Of a DNA stretch of 64,000 nucleotides, positions 32,400 to 44,170 are shown one piece after another. Under the pieces are notes generated by a model. The model did not search any database. It had not been told where the DNA came from and was given only the letters and a program-made list of their open reading frames with translations. A program made the translations under genes and the position numbers. The stretch covers positions 434,001-498,000 of the forward strand of contig JANEZZ010003055.1 in assembly GCA_026122225.1 (NCBI GenBank), written 5' to 3'. The stretch comes from Heloderma charlesbogerti (Eukaryota; Chordata; Lepidosauria; Squamata; Helodermatidae). The first letter of the stretch is position 1; the number at the start of each line of letters is the position of its first letter.

Positions 32400-35310
32400 G
32401 AACCATTCTTACGGCTAGTGTCAACACCAACACCGACTTGAGGGTCGGGGAGGGGGGGTTGCCGTGGTCTATAGGAATTCAATCTCCCTCTCCAGGCTTC
32501 CTGCTCATTCGAGTGCAGATCTTGAGTGTTTGTACCTTGTGTTGGATACCCGGGACAGATTGGGGATTCTGTTGGTGTACCGCCCACCCCACTGCCCATC
32601 AGACTCCCTGCTTGAGCTGACGGAGGTGGTCTCGGACTTGGTGTTGAGGACCCCTAGGACGATGGTCCTGGGGGATCTCAACTTCCATGCCGAGGCTGCT
32701 GTATCCGGGGCGGCTCAGGACTTCATGGCCGCCATGACAACCATGGGGCTGTCCCAACATGTCATCGGCCCAATGCTTACAAAAGGACACATGCTTGATC
32801 TGGTTTTCTCAACTGGGCAGGAGGATGGTGATCTGAAAGTGGAGGAATTAACATCTGTCCCTTTGTCATGGTCAGATCACTTCCTGCTGAGGTTTAGACT
32901 CCTGGCGGCCTTTCCCTTCTGCAAGGGTGGGGGACCTATTAAAATGGTCCGCCCCTGGAGATTAATGGATTCCGATGGATTCCAGAGGGCTCTGGGGGAT
33001 TTTCCTGCTGGTATGGCTGGTGCTCCTGTTGAAGCCCAGAGGTCACTCTGTGGAATGCAGAAATGACTCAGGCGGTTGACACGATCGCGCCCAAGCGCCC
33101 TCTCCCTCTGAGCAGAGCCTGGCCAGCTCCTTGGTATACACCTGAGCTGAGGGCAATGAAGCAAGAGGGGAGATGGCTAGAACGCAGGTGGAGGAAAACT
33201 CGTGCTGAGTCTGACTGAACACAGGTAAGAGCCCACTATCGAGCCTACTCTGTGGCGGTGAGGGTGGCAAAGAGACAGTTCTTTTCCACCAGCATTGCAT
33301 CTTCTCAGTGTCATCCAGCGGAGCTTTTCTGAGTGGTTCGCGGCCTGTTACATTCTGGGCCAGGGAGAGAAACGGTGGAACCCTCGGTAGCACGCTGTGA
33401 CGAGTTTGCACGGCACTTTGAGGATAAAGTTGCTCAGATTCATCATGAATTGGACACCACCATTAATGCAGTTCCATTGGTAGAGGCGTTCAGAGCACCG
33501 TCTGGTCCAGTTTTATTGGATGAGTTTCAGTTACTGAGGCCTGAGGATGTGGACAAGGTGCTTGGCCAAGTCCGATCGACCACTTGTGTGCTTGACCCTT
33601 GCCCTTCATGGCTTATTAAATCAAACAAGGAGGGGTTGTCCGGCTGGGTCCAGGAGGTTGTAAATTCCTCCTTGAGAGAGGGAGTGGTGCCTCCTGCCAC
33701 TTTAAAAGAGGCAGTAATTAGACCACTCCTGAAAAAGCCTAACCTGGACCCAGAGGATGTTAACAATTATAGGCCAGTGGCCAACATCCCCTTCCTGGGC
33801 AAGGTGCTTGAGTGGGTAGTTGTAGGACAGCTCCAGGCACTGTTGAATGAAACGGATTATCTAGATCCATTTCAATCGGGCTTCAGGCCTGGTTTTGGAA
33901 CGGAAACTGCCTTGGTCTCCCTGTGGGATGACCTCTGCCGGGAGAGGGACAGGGGGAGTGCGACTGTTGATTCTCCTGGACCTCTCAGCGGCTTTCGGTA
34001 CCATCGACCATGGTATCCTTCTGGATAGGTTGTCTGGGTTGGGAGTAGGAGGCACTGCACTACAGTGGTTCCGCTCCTACTTGGATGGCCGATTCCAGAA
34101 GGTGGTGCTGGGGGATTACTGCTCTGTGCCATGGCAATTGTGCCATGGGGTTCCACAGGGCTCTATTTTATCCCCCATGCTGTTTAACATCTACATGAAA
34201 CCGCTGGGGGAGGTTATCCGAAGGTGTGGGCTGAAGTGCCATCAATATGCAGATGACACCCAGCTCTACCTCTCTTTCTCATCAAAACCAGGTGAGGCAG
34301 TGACTGTTCTGAATCAGTGCCTGGGCACGGTAATGGACTGGATGAGGGCCAATAAACTGAAACTCAATCCAGACAAGACGGAGGTACTGTTAGTGGGTGG
34401 TTCGTCTGCCCGGCTAGGTGATATTCAACCTGTTCTGGAGGGGGTTGCACTCCCCCTAAAGGATCAGGTTCGTAGTTTGGGGGTGCTCTTGGATCCAGAA
34501 CTGTCACTTGAGGCACAGATGAACTCAGCGGCACGGAGCACTTTTTATCAGCTTAGGCTGGTATACCAACTACGCCCTTAGCTGGACAGAGATAGCCTTG
34601 CTACAGTTATCCATGCTCTGATAACTTCTCGTCTGGATTACTGCAATGCGTTATACGTGGGGCTGCCTTTGAAAACGGTCCAGAAACTTCAGCTGGTCCA
34701 AAATAGGGCAGCAAGATTGTTAACAGGGACTGGCCTGCGAGCTCATATTACGCCAGTACTTTTCCAGCTGCACTGGCTGCCAGTCCATTTCTGGGCCCGA
34801 TTCAAAGTGCTGGTGTTAACATTCAAAGCCCTTAACGGCTTGGGGCCAGGTTACCTGAAGGATCGCCTCCTCCCATATGTGCCTGCCCAGACCTTAAGAT
34901 CATCATCAGCGGCCCTTCTCCATGAGCCCCTGCCAAAGGAAGTGAGGCGGGTTGCTACTAGGAGGAGGGCTTTTTCTGCTGTGGCACCCCGGCTCTGGAA
35001 TGAGCTCCCTAGTGAGGTTTGCCTGGCACCTACATTGTATTCCTTTCGGCGCCAGGTGAAGACCTTTTTATTTTCCCAGGCATTTTAGCATTTTGGCTTT
35101 CTAAATTTTTATCTTTGCTGTTTTAAATCTGTATTTTAAACTCCTGCACTGCTGATAGGTTTTATTGTGGTTGTATTGTTATATTGTGGTTTTAATGTTC
35201 TGTATATTTTAAATTGTTTTATTGTGTGTTGCTTGGATTTAATTTTTGTGAACCACCCAGAGAGCTTCGGCTATTGGGCGGTATAGAAATAAATAAATAA
35301 ATAAATAAAT
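32400..35310 (+). mobile_element. L2-type LINE, long copy with damaged ORF2
   Basis: It spans most of ORF2 and the 3' end. The tail is AACCACCCAGAGAGCTTCGG, CTATTGGGCGGTATAGAAAT and an (AATA)n end at 35289-35310. The 5' part (ORF1 and start of the endonuclease) is missing. It is the longest retroelement here and a likely source type for the five shorter L2 ends in the window. Confidence 0.9.
32440..35085 (+). pseudogene. L2 ORF2 (endonuclease and reverse transcriptase), broken
   Basis: Frame 1 (about 32464-33066) carries the C-terminal part of an AP-type endonuclease, with VLGDLNFHAE and WSDHFLL. A stop follows, then a region with another stop near 33220 and one near 33330. Bases 33333-33950 give the reverse-transcriptase N-terminus (LKEAVIRPLLKKPNLDPEDV, NNYRPVANI). 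A frameshift near 33950 leads to 33960-34581, with [33 protein letters not shown] and the catalytic YADD. A stop at 34579 is followed by 34657-35088, with HWLPVHFWARFKVLVLTFKA. The enzyme would nick DNA and prime reverse transcription. At least four disabling lesions make this a pseudogene. Confidence 0.88.
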
Positions 35311-35919
35311 ATGTGTGCTTTCACAGCCCGTGCATGTGCCCTAAGGTGAATAGGAGTCAGAAGGCAGAAGTTCTTCCGGACTTGGCCAAGTTCTCTAAGG
35401 AAAGGATACACCAGGATGCCTTGGGCAACCTGTCACTTTGGATGAGCCACTCGTTTGCCCAAGGAGGCAAACACTTTCCACACTGCAGAACCTGCAAAGA
35501 CAGGAACAGAAACTCTGCATATGCTCAGAGGCACTCAGGCATCAAGATTTTTGTAAACAAAGGTGACACCCCAGAATTGCTGAATGCATATACATATAGA
35601 TTTGGAGTTGAACCAGCCCCCCTCAGTGTGTAAGGATGTGTGTGGGCACATGGCCATGTGGGAAACCACTATTGCAAACAAGGATACTTATGTAGGGAGG
35701 TGACACCTGTTTCCATGGCTGCGGCTGCATGTTTTTCTGTCAGCAACAATCAGGGTGTGGACCAGTGGCTCCCATATGTACAGCCCTATTAATTGTATTT
35801 TATCAATGTTTTTGTAAGCCAGAACTCAAGACTAGCCTCTCTCCAAGCAGGCATGTAGCCATGTAACAACTGTGGCTTCAGTCCTATGTACTGGGGATGA
35901 ACCCCTTTTCCTTCAGGGA
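35311..35919. other. No gene seen
   Basis: Unrecognised intronic DNA. Confidence 0.4.
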
Positions 35920-36525
35920 AGGGCTGTAGCACGCTGGTAGAGCACGTGTTTTACATACAAGAGGTCCCAGCCACATTCAGTCCCTAGCATCTAGGGATGT
36001 CTGTCACCAGGAAATCTGGTCCTTTGGGGGCTCACCAGAATTCCACAGTGTGCCAGACTTGGCTTGCATCTGTGATTTTTTCCTGAATTCCAGGGACGTT
36101 TAGTGCTTGGGGAGGGGGTGTGTGTCTTGGCCATAATTTGTGCAAATAAAGATCTGCACAAATTATGGCCACCAATTGTGCACATTTGCATAATTTGTGC
36201 AAATTTGCACAAATTGCTGCTGTAATTTGCACAAATTAGAAACTATCAAAAATACATTAGCTGGCCCGACTTGCTGCAGGCCGAGTCAGGCCAGTTAGCA
36301 GAAGATGGAATGAAGTCCAGGGGGGCGAACCAATGAAAATTTGTCAGGCTCCACATACCCCCACCCCCAATGATTCCTCCAGAATCCCTACTGGCATCTC
36401 CAGGTCGACGTGGGAAAGACTCTTGCCTGAAACTCTGCAGAGCCACTGCCAGTCAGTGTAGACAATACAGAGTTAGTTGCACCATGGGTCTGACTTGATA
36501 GAAAGCAGCTTCTGACATTCCTAAG
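35920..36525 (+). mobile_element. tRNA-Ala-like SINE split by a type-B hAT-like element
   Basis: The head (GGGCTGTAGCACGCTGGTAG, then CACATTCAGTCCCTAGCATC) is at 35920-35991. The body and tail (CTGGCATCTCCAGGTCGACG, AGAGCCACTGCCAGTCAGTG) resume at 36391. The intervening 399 bp is the insertion. Confidence 0.85.
35992..36390. mobile_element. hAT-like non-autonomous element, type B, complete
   Basis: TAGGGATG at 35992, end AGAATCCCTA at 36390, and flanks CTAGCATC (35984-35991) and CTGGCATC (36391-36398), 7 of 8 identical. The interior has a perfect 16-bp inverted repeat (36129-36144 with 36155-36170, GGCCATAATTTGTGCA). Its position inside a SINE gives the relative age. Confidence 0.88.
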
Positions 36526-37082
36526 ATGGATCTTGGAAAGCGGACACCATGAAAGTGGACACCACTGAATAACCATTTATATTTAAGGTTATGTCAGTTT
36601 CCTAGGGCTGTGCATAAAAGCAACACTCAGGCTTGTTCAAGTTCTCCAAATTCTGCCTTGAAGCTTGTTCTGTCTCATGTCCATATCAGATTGAAAACTT
36701 TGCTTTTTCTTTCTTCTCATGTGAAAAACTGTGTCCAATTTTGTGCGAATTGTTTTCAAATGTATGCATCCGCTGTGCACATCTTCAAAATGTAAACATT
36801 CTTCTCCCAGTGATTAAAGTGTGTCTTTGTGCACATTTTCAAAAAGTCCGCATTTCTTCATGGACGTTTTTCAAATGTACACATGCTGTCGAACACAGTT
36901 ACGAGGGTCTGCAAATCACATTGCAATCTTGGAAATGCACAGGTTTTAACCACAGATTGTGCTTGAGTCTGCTACTTTCAGTCTAGAAGATGTGAACTGG
37001 ATAAATCCTGATCAAAAACAAACCGAAATGAATTTCACATACATCCCCGGAGTTTTCTGAACACCACTGGATTCAATGAGTA
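36526..37082. other. No gene seen; possible worn hAT-like element from 36603
   Basis: TAGGGCTGTGCATAAAAGC at 36603 resembles type-B/C left ends, but no matching right end or duplication was found. Confidence 0.35.
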
Positions 37083-37309
37083 GGGTGCTTCCAGATGGAC
37101 AGTTCCTAGTGCTACCCCTGAAATATGGCACTGTGTCTTTCGCTCCTAAATGATTTTGTTTTTGTTTTTGGTGGAAATTAGAAAAAAAAAAGATGAAAGA
37201 AGTGGTGTGAAAATATGGCAAATGGAAAACAACCTCATCTGGACCCCCCTGTCAAATTCTGTGAATGAGGCAGAGTGATTGCTCAATAAAAGCCTTGCCT
37301 GAAAGCACA
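37083..37309. mobile_element. MITE-like element, GGTGCTTCCAG ends, arm 1 of an inverted pair
   Basis: The ends GGTGCTTCCAGATG and CTGAAAGCAC are roughly inverted. Bases 37185-37290 are the near reverse complement of 37858-37965, with shared words such as TCTGGACC, CCCTGTCAAATTCTGTGAAT and ATATGGCAAATGG. Confidence 0.55.
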
Positions 37310-37843
37310 CTTACTCCTGAGCTCATATGCATAAGAGTATGCTGCACATAGAAGTGTCTGCTAATATAGCAGCCCTTTTGGGTCTTATGATTAGTTTCCT
37401 CCTATCACTCGCTCCTGCAACCCCCCCACCCCATTTCTTTCCCTGCCCTGACTTATTCCCTGAGTTCTTGTCCAACTATTGGAATCCTTGTTATCGGATC
37501 TGTATTCATGTTCTTTTCCAGGGTTCAGGCTCGTGGCTCACAGTCCCTATGAAATATTCATCTCATTTTGATGTTCGTAAAGTTCAGTGCCTGATATTTT
37601 TCATCCTCTGAAATTATTTATTTCAGAGCTCTGGACTATAAAAATATAACTCTGACCTGCTTCTCTCCTCCTCCTTAACTTTCCCAGGGATTACTGCATT
37701 TTGAAAAGGGCTGACATTTCAGGTGTTTCCGTTGTAGAGGTAGACAAGTTCTTTGCCCTGTTTTTGATGAAAGACTGGCCATGTGCATATGCTGCAACAC
37801 TCAGGGTTCAGTAGATTTGCACAGGACTGGAAACATTTGGAAG
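37310..37843. other. No gene seen between the inverted pair
   Basis: Unrecognised DNA. Confidence 0.35.
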
Positions 37844-38000
37844 TAGGGATGGACAAATTTATTGAGCGATCACCCTGTGTCATTCACAGAATTTGACAGG
37901 GGTCCAGATGTGGTTGTCTTCCATTTGCCATATTTCCCCACCACTTCATCCATCTGTCACTTTTGCTTTCTCTCACATCATGTAGCCTTGTGCCTTGAGG
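37844..38000. mobile_element. Arm 2 of the inverted pair, with a TAGGGATG left end
   Basis: It starts TAGGGATGGACAAATTTATT and contains ATTCACAGAATTTGACAGGG...CCATTTGCCATATT, matching arm 1 in reverse. Either two copies of one family in opposite orientation or the two ends of one larger element. Confidence 0.5.
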
Positions 38001-38145
38001 GATTCTCAGGGGGTGGGGGGGTGGGATGCAAGTTAGCAACCTCAAAGAGCAGCAGCACCACTGCTAAACAGGTAGTGGTGGTGAGAAAAGGTAAGCTGGG
38101 GTGTTGGGTCTGAGATCCCTTTCACCTTGGTCCCCAGCTTGGCAA

Positions 38146-38150
<5 letters not shown>

Positions 38151-38197
<47 letters not shown>
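38151..38197. repeat. (CA)n microsatellite
   Basis: About 18 CA units with a short interrupted TATA-containing end. Confidence 0.95.
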
Positions 38198-38274
38198 GTT
38201 TCTGGCCATGCACCCTTTTTCCTCCAGTGAACTTCTGTTGAGTGACTGTTATTATGGCCAGTTTAATCCAGAAT

Positions 38275-38830
38275 GCTGCATACTGTGGCCAGACTGTTGA
38301 CCAGGGCTGGTTATAGGTAGCACATGACTCCCTTGTTATAGCAGCTTCGCCATCTACGGGTCTGTTTCCAGGCACAATTCAAAGTGCTGCTTATGACCTA
38401 CAAAGCCCTATATGGGTTGGGACCACCAGGCTACCTGAAAGACCCCCTTCTCCCACACAAGCCTGTCTGGTTTTAAAACCTTCAGGAGAGTCCCTTCTTT
38501 CGAGACCAGCACCTTCAGAGGTGCATTCGATGGCAACATGAGAGAGGGCCTTCTCGGTGGCTGCTCCCTGGCTTTAGAACTCCCTCCCAAGGAGTTCCTC
38601 CTCTCTGCTGTCCTTTAGCTGGCAGGCAAAGACTGCTTTATTCAAGTGGGCCTTTGCCATGTGAATGGGTCTGTTGAGCTGGATGCTATTTTTACTCTGC
38701 TACTGTGTTTTTAATTGTCTTTAATGCATTTGCTTATTGTTTTTATCAGTGATTATAAACTGACTGGAGTGCCATTTTTGCTAGAAACGTGGGGTGCAAA
38801 TCAAATCAATCAATCAATAAATCTACTTAC
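38275..38830 (+). mobile_element. L2-like LINE 3' ORF fragment
   Basis: Translation gives FQAQFKVLLMTYKALYGLG and GYLKDPLLPHKP, aligned with the block FWARFKVLVLTFKALNGLG of the L2 at 34790-34870. The frame is broken; the tail ends near AATCAATCAATCAATAAAT. Confidence 0.75.
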
Positions 38831-40031
38831 TTGGTATGCATATCAAATGCACAACACATTGCTTATCAAAAGCTTCTGCTAATGTATCCATAGCTGCCAC
38901 CACCTGCCCAGCTTTGACAAAATGTGTGATGCACAGTCATAAAACCTTCAGTAGGACAAATCAGCTGTTTAGGAGCAAGCATAGAAAGGGATGATGTAGC
39001 CCCACTGTTTCCTCTCCCCGCAGCTGATCGGCATGATTACTCCTTTTAAAAACACAGAATCAAAAACAACTGCCCCTCCCCAAGGCCCAGGCGCTTGTAC
39101 ATATGCACAATTGGACAGGGCTACTGATTTTTTTTTCAGTTTAGTCTTAAATATATCCAAGGATGGGCCATGAAAGCTTGCTATGAAATCCCCCACCCCC
39201 AATGTGCTGCTGCTGTGACGCATTGAAGATATTTGTTATGAGAGGTCCTGAGTAGACAACCAATAGAGAGATACGGTAGAAGTAAGTAGTGGTTTGTGGT
39301 CCTGCTTGAAGCCTTTGATGGTCTTGTTATACAAAAGTCGCCAAGGCAGTAGCTGTGTTTTCCCTTGGCAGCCTCAAAACAGCTTGTTAATGGTGTGAAG
39401 GAAGGAGGAGGGGAGTTGTAAAAATGACATATCTGAAACTGGCCACTTTCTGTCCGGCGTTTGTGGAGGCTGAAGATTTGGAATGATGTTTCCAAGTCTT
39501 TTTAGCCGAACTTTTGTGTATTCTGGCATTTTTTATGTTTTGTGATGTTGTGGTGTTGCTTGCTTTGTGATCTGCCTTGACATCTGCAATGGGGAAACAA
39601 TTCTAATCATTATGTCCTTATTGGCACCTCCAGTATTCAACTGAACTGGCTGCTACTCTCATTGCCAATGCTACGCACATAGATGATTCGCCACAGAGAT
39701 GCTGGGACAGAGCTAAACCTTGCCCTGTTGGCATCCATAACCATATATAATAACGGTGAACTCATTCCCTGAGTGCCTATCCTTATGTACCCCAAACAAC
39801 ACCACTCATGAACAAAAGAGAGGTTTTGGCATGCTCAGGAAAATGCTGAGGTTTTGCAGAAGTCCAGAAATAAAGAAATAATATTTTCTTATTTTAGAAA
39901 ATAAAGTGTCACACACTCACACCTGCCAAAGAACCCAGTGAGGACAGAGAATGCTCATGGAATGCTGACTGCCTGTTGGGTGGGGGAAGGAGGGTGTAAT
40001 GGAGAATTCTGGAAGCAGGCATGGCTGGCTG
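38831..40031. other. No gene seen
   Basis: Unrecognised intronic DNA. Confidence 0.4.
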
Positions 40032-40039
40032 GCTGTAAC

Positions 40040-40795
40040 TAGGGATGTATAAAAAAAAGTAAAGGTGTCCCCAACCAGTCGTGTCCGACTCTAGGGTGCG
40101 GTGCTCATCTCCATTTCTAAGCCGAAGAGTCAGCGCTGTCCGAAGACGCTTCCGTGGTCATGTGGCCGGCGTGACTGAACACCGAGGTGCACGGAACGCT
40201 GTTACCTTTCCCGCCGAGGCGGTACCTATTTATCTACTTGCAATTTCTTGCTTTCGAACTGCTAGGTTGGCAGGAGCTGGGACTGAAGACGGGAGCTCAC
40301 TCCGTCACGCGGCACTCGGGTCTCGAACTGCTGTCCTGCCGACCTTCCGGTCTGCAGTTCAGCGTCTTAACCACTAAGCCACCGCAGGATGTATGGATTG
40401 TGTAAAATCCACTCTGTCTGTTCATGGATCATCAGGCACCTTTTGTTCTGTCGTCTGTTCACAGTCTGTTCAACTGTTGTTGTTGTGCAGAAAAATACAA
40501 AAATAATTCTGTAAGAGTGTTCACAACCATTACCTTAGTACATAACATTTACCATACTGTCCCCCATTCCATGCAACTTTTCCCCATGTATATTTGCCAA
40601 TCTCAGCAGAAATGTGTGCATTATCCTACAAATAATGTGTGTAAATTTCAGGAAAGTAAAAAAAAGAAGATCCTGAAGTCCACGGACTCATCATCATCGC
40701 AGCCTGAGGAGGTCAGCTCGCAGTAGATTCCGCAGGTCGGATTCGTAGAAATCTATGCTCATTTTAGTCCATCTCAAATTTGTCCAGCATCCTTA
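40040..40795. mobile_element. hAT-like non-autonomous element, type C, with nested Sauria SINE
   Basis: TAGGGATG at 40040 and CATCCTTA at 40788-40795, flanks GCTGTAAC (40032-40039) and GCTGTAAC-like GCTGTAAT (40796-40803), 7 of 8. The interior (GGCACCTTTTGTTCTGTCGT) matches the copy at 48084-48494. Without the SINE it is about 410 bp. Confidence 0.88.
40051..40386 (-). mobile_element. Sauria-type SINE, near full length, minus strand
   Basis: On the minus strand it runs from a tRNA-like head (GTGGCTTAGTGGTTAAGACG, B-box-like GTTCGAGACCC) through a conserved body to a 3' tail GAGTCGGACACGACTGG related to Bov-B LINE tails, ending in an A/T-rich run. The duplication GGATGTAT flanks it (40043-40050 and 40387-40394). 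Sauria SINEs are a known squamate family mobilised by Bov-B LINEs. Confidence 0.9.
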
Positions 40796-40851
40796 GCTGT
40801 AATCCTGAACTTAAATGCTCTCCACTGCAACATTTTGTTGCAGGTCCCACT

Positions 40852-41177
40852 TAGGGATGGGCGAATAAGCAATGTTCATGTTTGCCCAGATTCTCCAAAT
40901 ACCATCTCATTTCCCACATTAATTTGCACTCTTCTTTGTCCCCCCCCCCGTCAAATGGGAAAAGTGTGTATTTTGAATGGGAATTAAAAAATAAAAAGCA
41001 CTCCCAAAATGTGCGTTTTGTGAAAATTCACTTTCTTCTTCTTCTTTTTTTAACATGAATGCAATTTTGGTAATTTGCAAGCAGATTTGGAGAGCATGTT
41101 CTCCTGCTTTTGCATTTGGGGATGTGAATGGCACATGTTCATTCATTTTGTGAACATAACATTCTCATGCATCCCTA
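40852..41177. mobile_element. hAT-like non-autonomous element, type D
   Basis: TAGGGATG at 40852 and CATCCCTA at 41170-41177, with flanks GTCCCACT (40844-40851) and CTCCCACT (41178-41185), 7 of 8. The left subterminal GCGAATAAGCAATGTTCATG matches, reversed, the right end of the element at 60935-61334. It lies only 56 bp from the type-C element. Confidence 0.87.
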
Positions 41178-41185
41178 CTCCCACT

Positions 41186-43059
41186 TATAGAGCCTAATGG
41201 GAAATGGTGGCATTCAGTTTAATCCTGGACACTGTGTGTAGCTCCTTGCTACTGTTATGGATTTATGTGCCTGATGGCCCATGAACAAACATGGGGCAAT
41301 GACATACAACTGGTGAATCAAGAAGTTGAGCAGAAAAACATCCAGCTTCTTTCCATTCTTCCAGAAGTGTTTTAGCTCTTTCCTCCTCACGTGTTGGCCA
41401 GAGATGAATGCTGGAATCCTTGCAGGAAGTGTTTGGAAAGGCACTCCATTGCACCTACCACTTCCTTCCCCCTCCACTGCACTCTCCACACTGATCAAGA
41501 AAATAATTACTAGTGGCAGGAGATACTGGAATTCAATGATCTTTTCTCAATCTGCTCTGACATCTGCAACCACTCCCTCGTGCTCAGTGCTTCTGTGGCA
41601 CTAAAACTGCAGGAGCTGCTGGTATACTTTGAGGCCCTGAGAGCACCTGATCTATTTAGCAGCAGTCATTGTTGAAGAGAAGATTGCTAGCAGTGGCTCT
41701 GAGTCGCTTGGTTCGCTTGCTGGCCCTGGCATGCTTTTTTTCTCCTCCATAAAAAGAGTTCATTACTAAAGCGGAAAGTCAGCAGAACTGAGAGAGGAGG
41801 GTGAAAGGAGCGGCTGAGAAGGAAGTGGTCTGAAGTGAAAATATTGTGATATGCACGGATTTTAAAAAGCAATTTCTGTCTCCAGAAAACTCAAGTCCTT
41901 GTAGCTTGGCCAGTAGGGTGTTTCCCTTTATAGTAATCCTGATAGAAGCATGGGTTGATGTAGAACTGCCTCTGCCTGAAGTCCCCACAAGCTGCAATAT
42001 ACTGGTACCCAGGGCAGGATTCAAGTGTAAGTAGTGTTGTGCTGAAAATTTCTTCCATTTCCCCCCCTGAACATTCTCATTCAATTTGATAGAAAGTAAA
42101 TCACTTTTGAAAAGAAATTCAGTGATGAAGAAAATTTCAGCGAAATTCTCATGGGTTGGGTTTGGATTGCTTGCCCTTACCTTACTTAGGAGGAGGTGAA
42201 CAAGTGTGTGCAAGTGTCCTGTTTTTCATGTACAATCATCTCTTCGCCAGCCTGTAGCATCCTCGGCTTCCCACGCTTCAATTACATCTCAGGGGAAGAC
42301 CTTATGGGGTAATTCCTCCCATAGGGTTTTTTTCAGCTCAGGAAGTGCAGGCAGCCTGGGAGACTGCAGAGCAATGGAGAGATGTGCAATAGAACACACA
42401 CACACACCAGCTTTGACCACCTCGCAGTGATTGGGTAAGCTCAGAAACATCACTTAAAACACACACACACACACTGAGAATGAGGCTGAATAACGGAAGC
42501 CTCTTTTGTGGGGGAAGAAAACTTTCAGGACATTGGAGGACAGATTTGGACACAACACTCCCGCCCTGCACACCTGTATTCTGGCGGATGCAAAATGGGG
42601 GCCAGTCTGCCAGCACCGCTGATGCTGTTGCCACTTGCAGTAGCAGCACTAGAAAACCAAAAGCACTTAGGAAAAAAAGAAACAAGCTGTGCTCTGACCC
42701 CTGCCAATGGTGAGCCATCCCTGCTAGAAATTGTTGAGAATTTTCACTCACCCTGGAGAAAGGCAGTGAAATTTCCTCCCTGATTTCTCCACCTACAAAT
42801 AGGGTGGATAATTCTGAGTGGATACCATTTGTATGTAGCTCTAAGTATAAGTCTACATAAGCTTGAGAATGGGATATACTGCTGACAGCTATTATCTTCT
42901 TATGACCCCACATATAGCAGATTAGGTTAAACGGATGGAGGTACAGCATTTGGTGACAGGATGGAGTAGGGGTGGGGATATGGACCTGGGGTGATGAACA
43001 TTTTTCAGCCCAGTGGCTGAATTCCAGAAAAGTTCTCAGGGGCTGCCTATTTTGGGCCA
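41186..43059. other. No gene seen; small CA runs
   Basis: CA runs lie at about 42396-42409 and 42458-42474, the second of two similar blocks. Nothing coding recognised. Confidence 0.4.
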
Positions 43060-43162
43060 CCTGAGAACTTGAATAGCTCCTTTAGAGTTCTGGTTGGTTG
43101 CAACTGAAGCCCAGAATGGATTCATAGTCCCACTGAAATTGGAGCCACCAGCCTCCACTGGT
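43060..43162. mobile_element. One arm of the CAGTGGAGG foldback MITE
   Basis: ATAGCTCCTTTAGAGTTCTG...GAATGGATTCATAG...CCAGCCTCCACTGG matches 31570-31661. The other arm is lost. Confidence 0.75.
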
Positions 43163-43233
43163 TGAACATTCCATTTGTGGCATCAGAGGCATCTGACTGG
43201 GAGATCCAGCAAGGCAGTTCTTATGTTATTCTG

Positions 43234-43460
43234 CATAGGAACATAGGAAGCCCGTGACCCTCCAGAAGTTACATAGGAAGCTGCCTGAATACTGAGTCAG
43301 GTCATTGGTCCATCTAGCTCCATATTGTTGGCACTGATTGGCAGTGGCTCTCCAGGGTTTCAGGCAGGAGTTTTTTTCCTGCCCTCCATGGAGAAGCTGG
43401 GGAGTGAACCTGAGACCTTCTGTACACAAAGCAGGTTCTCTACCACTGAGCCACAGCCCC
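43234..43460 (-). mobile_element. tRNA-Ala-like SINE, minus strand, with partial tail duplication
   Basis: ATAGGAACATAGGAAG occurs just before a second ACATAGGAAGCTGCCTGAAT. Then come the body (GGCAGTGGCTCTCCAGGG) and reversed head (GTTCTCTACCACTGAGCCAC). Confidence 0.85.
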
Positions 43461-43691
43461 TTCCTGCTAAAAGCCAGTCTATTCACTGGTTGCAGCCTGA
43501 AACTTCATGCCATCTTTGAATTTCTGTGTAGCAGTGCTTACACAGGAATTTGGTTTACCCAGGGGTCCCCAACAAAATGTTGTTTTCTAACACATCTGCA
43601 GGACACCAGATTTGTGAAGGCTGATTTAGTCTTCAAAAGTAGTTGTTCTGCCCACTCAGTACCTCACCCATTCTTTTTCTTAGCAAAAGCA

Positions 43692-43786
43692 ATGGTGCAA
43701 TCCTATGCATGCCTACTCAGAAGTAATCCCTACTGAGTTCAGTGGGGATTACTCCCAGGGAAATGTGTGTAATGCTGCAGCCTAAG
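43692..43786. mobile_element. Foldback MITE, 'tgcaatcctatgca' family, best copy
   Basis: GTGCAATCCTATGCATGCCT and ACTCAGAAGTAATCCCTACT are mirrored by AGTGGGGATTACTCCC and a terminal GCTGCAGCCTAAG. About 95 bp. Confidence 0.7.
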
Positions 43787-44170
43787 AAGAATTAATCTGC
43801 AATCATGTCATTAGGAAAGAAGAAAAGCTACCTAATGTGAAATATAAATGCATCACCAGCAACATAAATAAAGCAGGGAGGAAAATGCAAACTCAGTAAT
43901 GCAGGCAAGATGTTTAGATTGGCAGAGCAGGAGCCAAAGTCTGTAACTTTCCAACAACAGAAGCTCAGTGGGCTTTGATTCAGGATGAGCAAGAACAAAT
44001 CTGCTTTGCTAGTATAAACTGAGAGCACATTGCATGGCTGGCATGGATGTCTCTTTTGTGGGGCTGCAAATAAGAATTTTTACAGCCAGGGCAGGATCTC
44101 AACTTTATGTCCCCCTCCTTTCCTAGAACTTAGCATTGCAGTGAATTAAGAATTGTTGTGGACTTTTAGG

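Noticed and set aside
36603..37002. TAGGGCTG-starting hAT-like element
   Set aside because: No right terminus or duplication was found.
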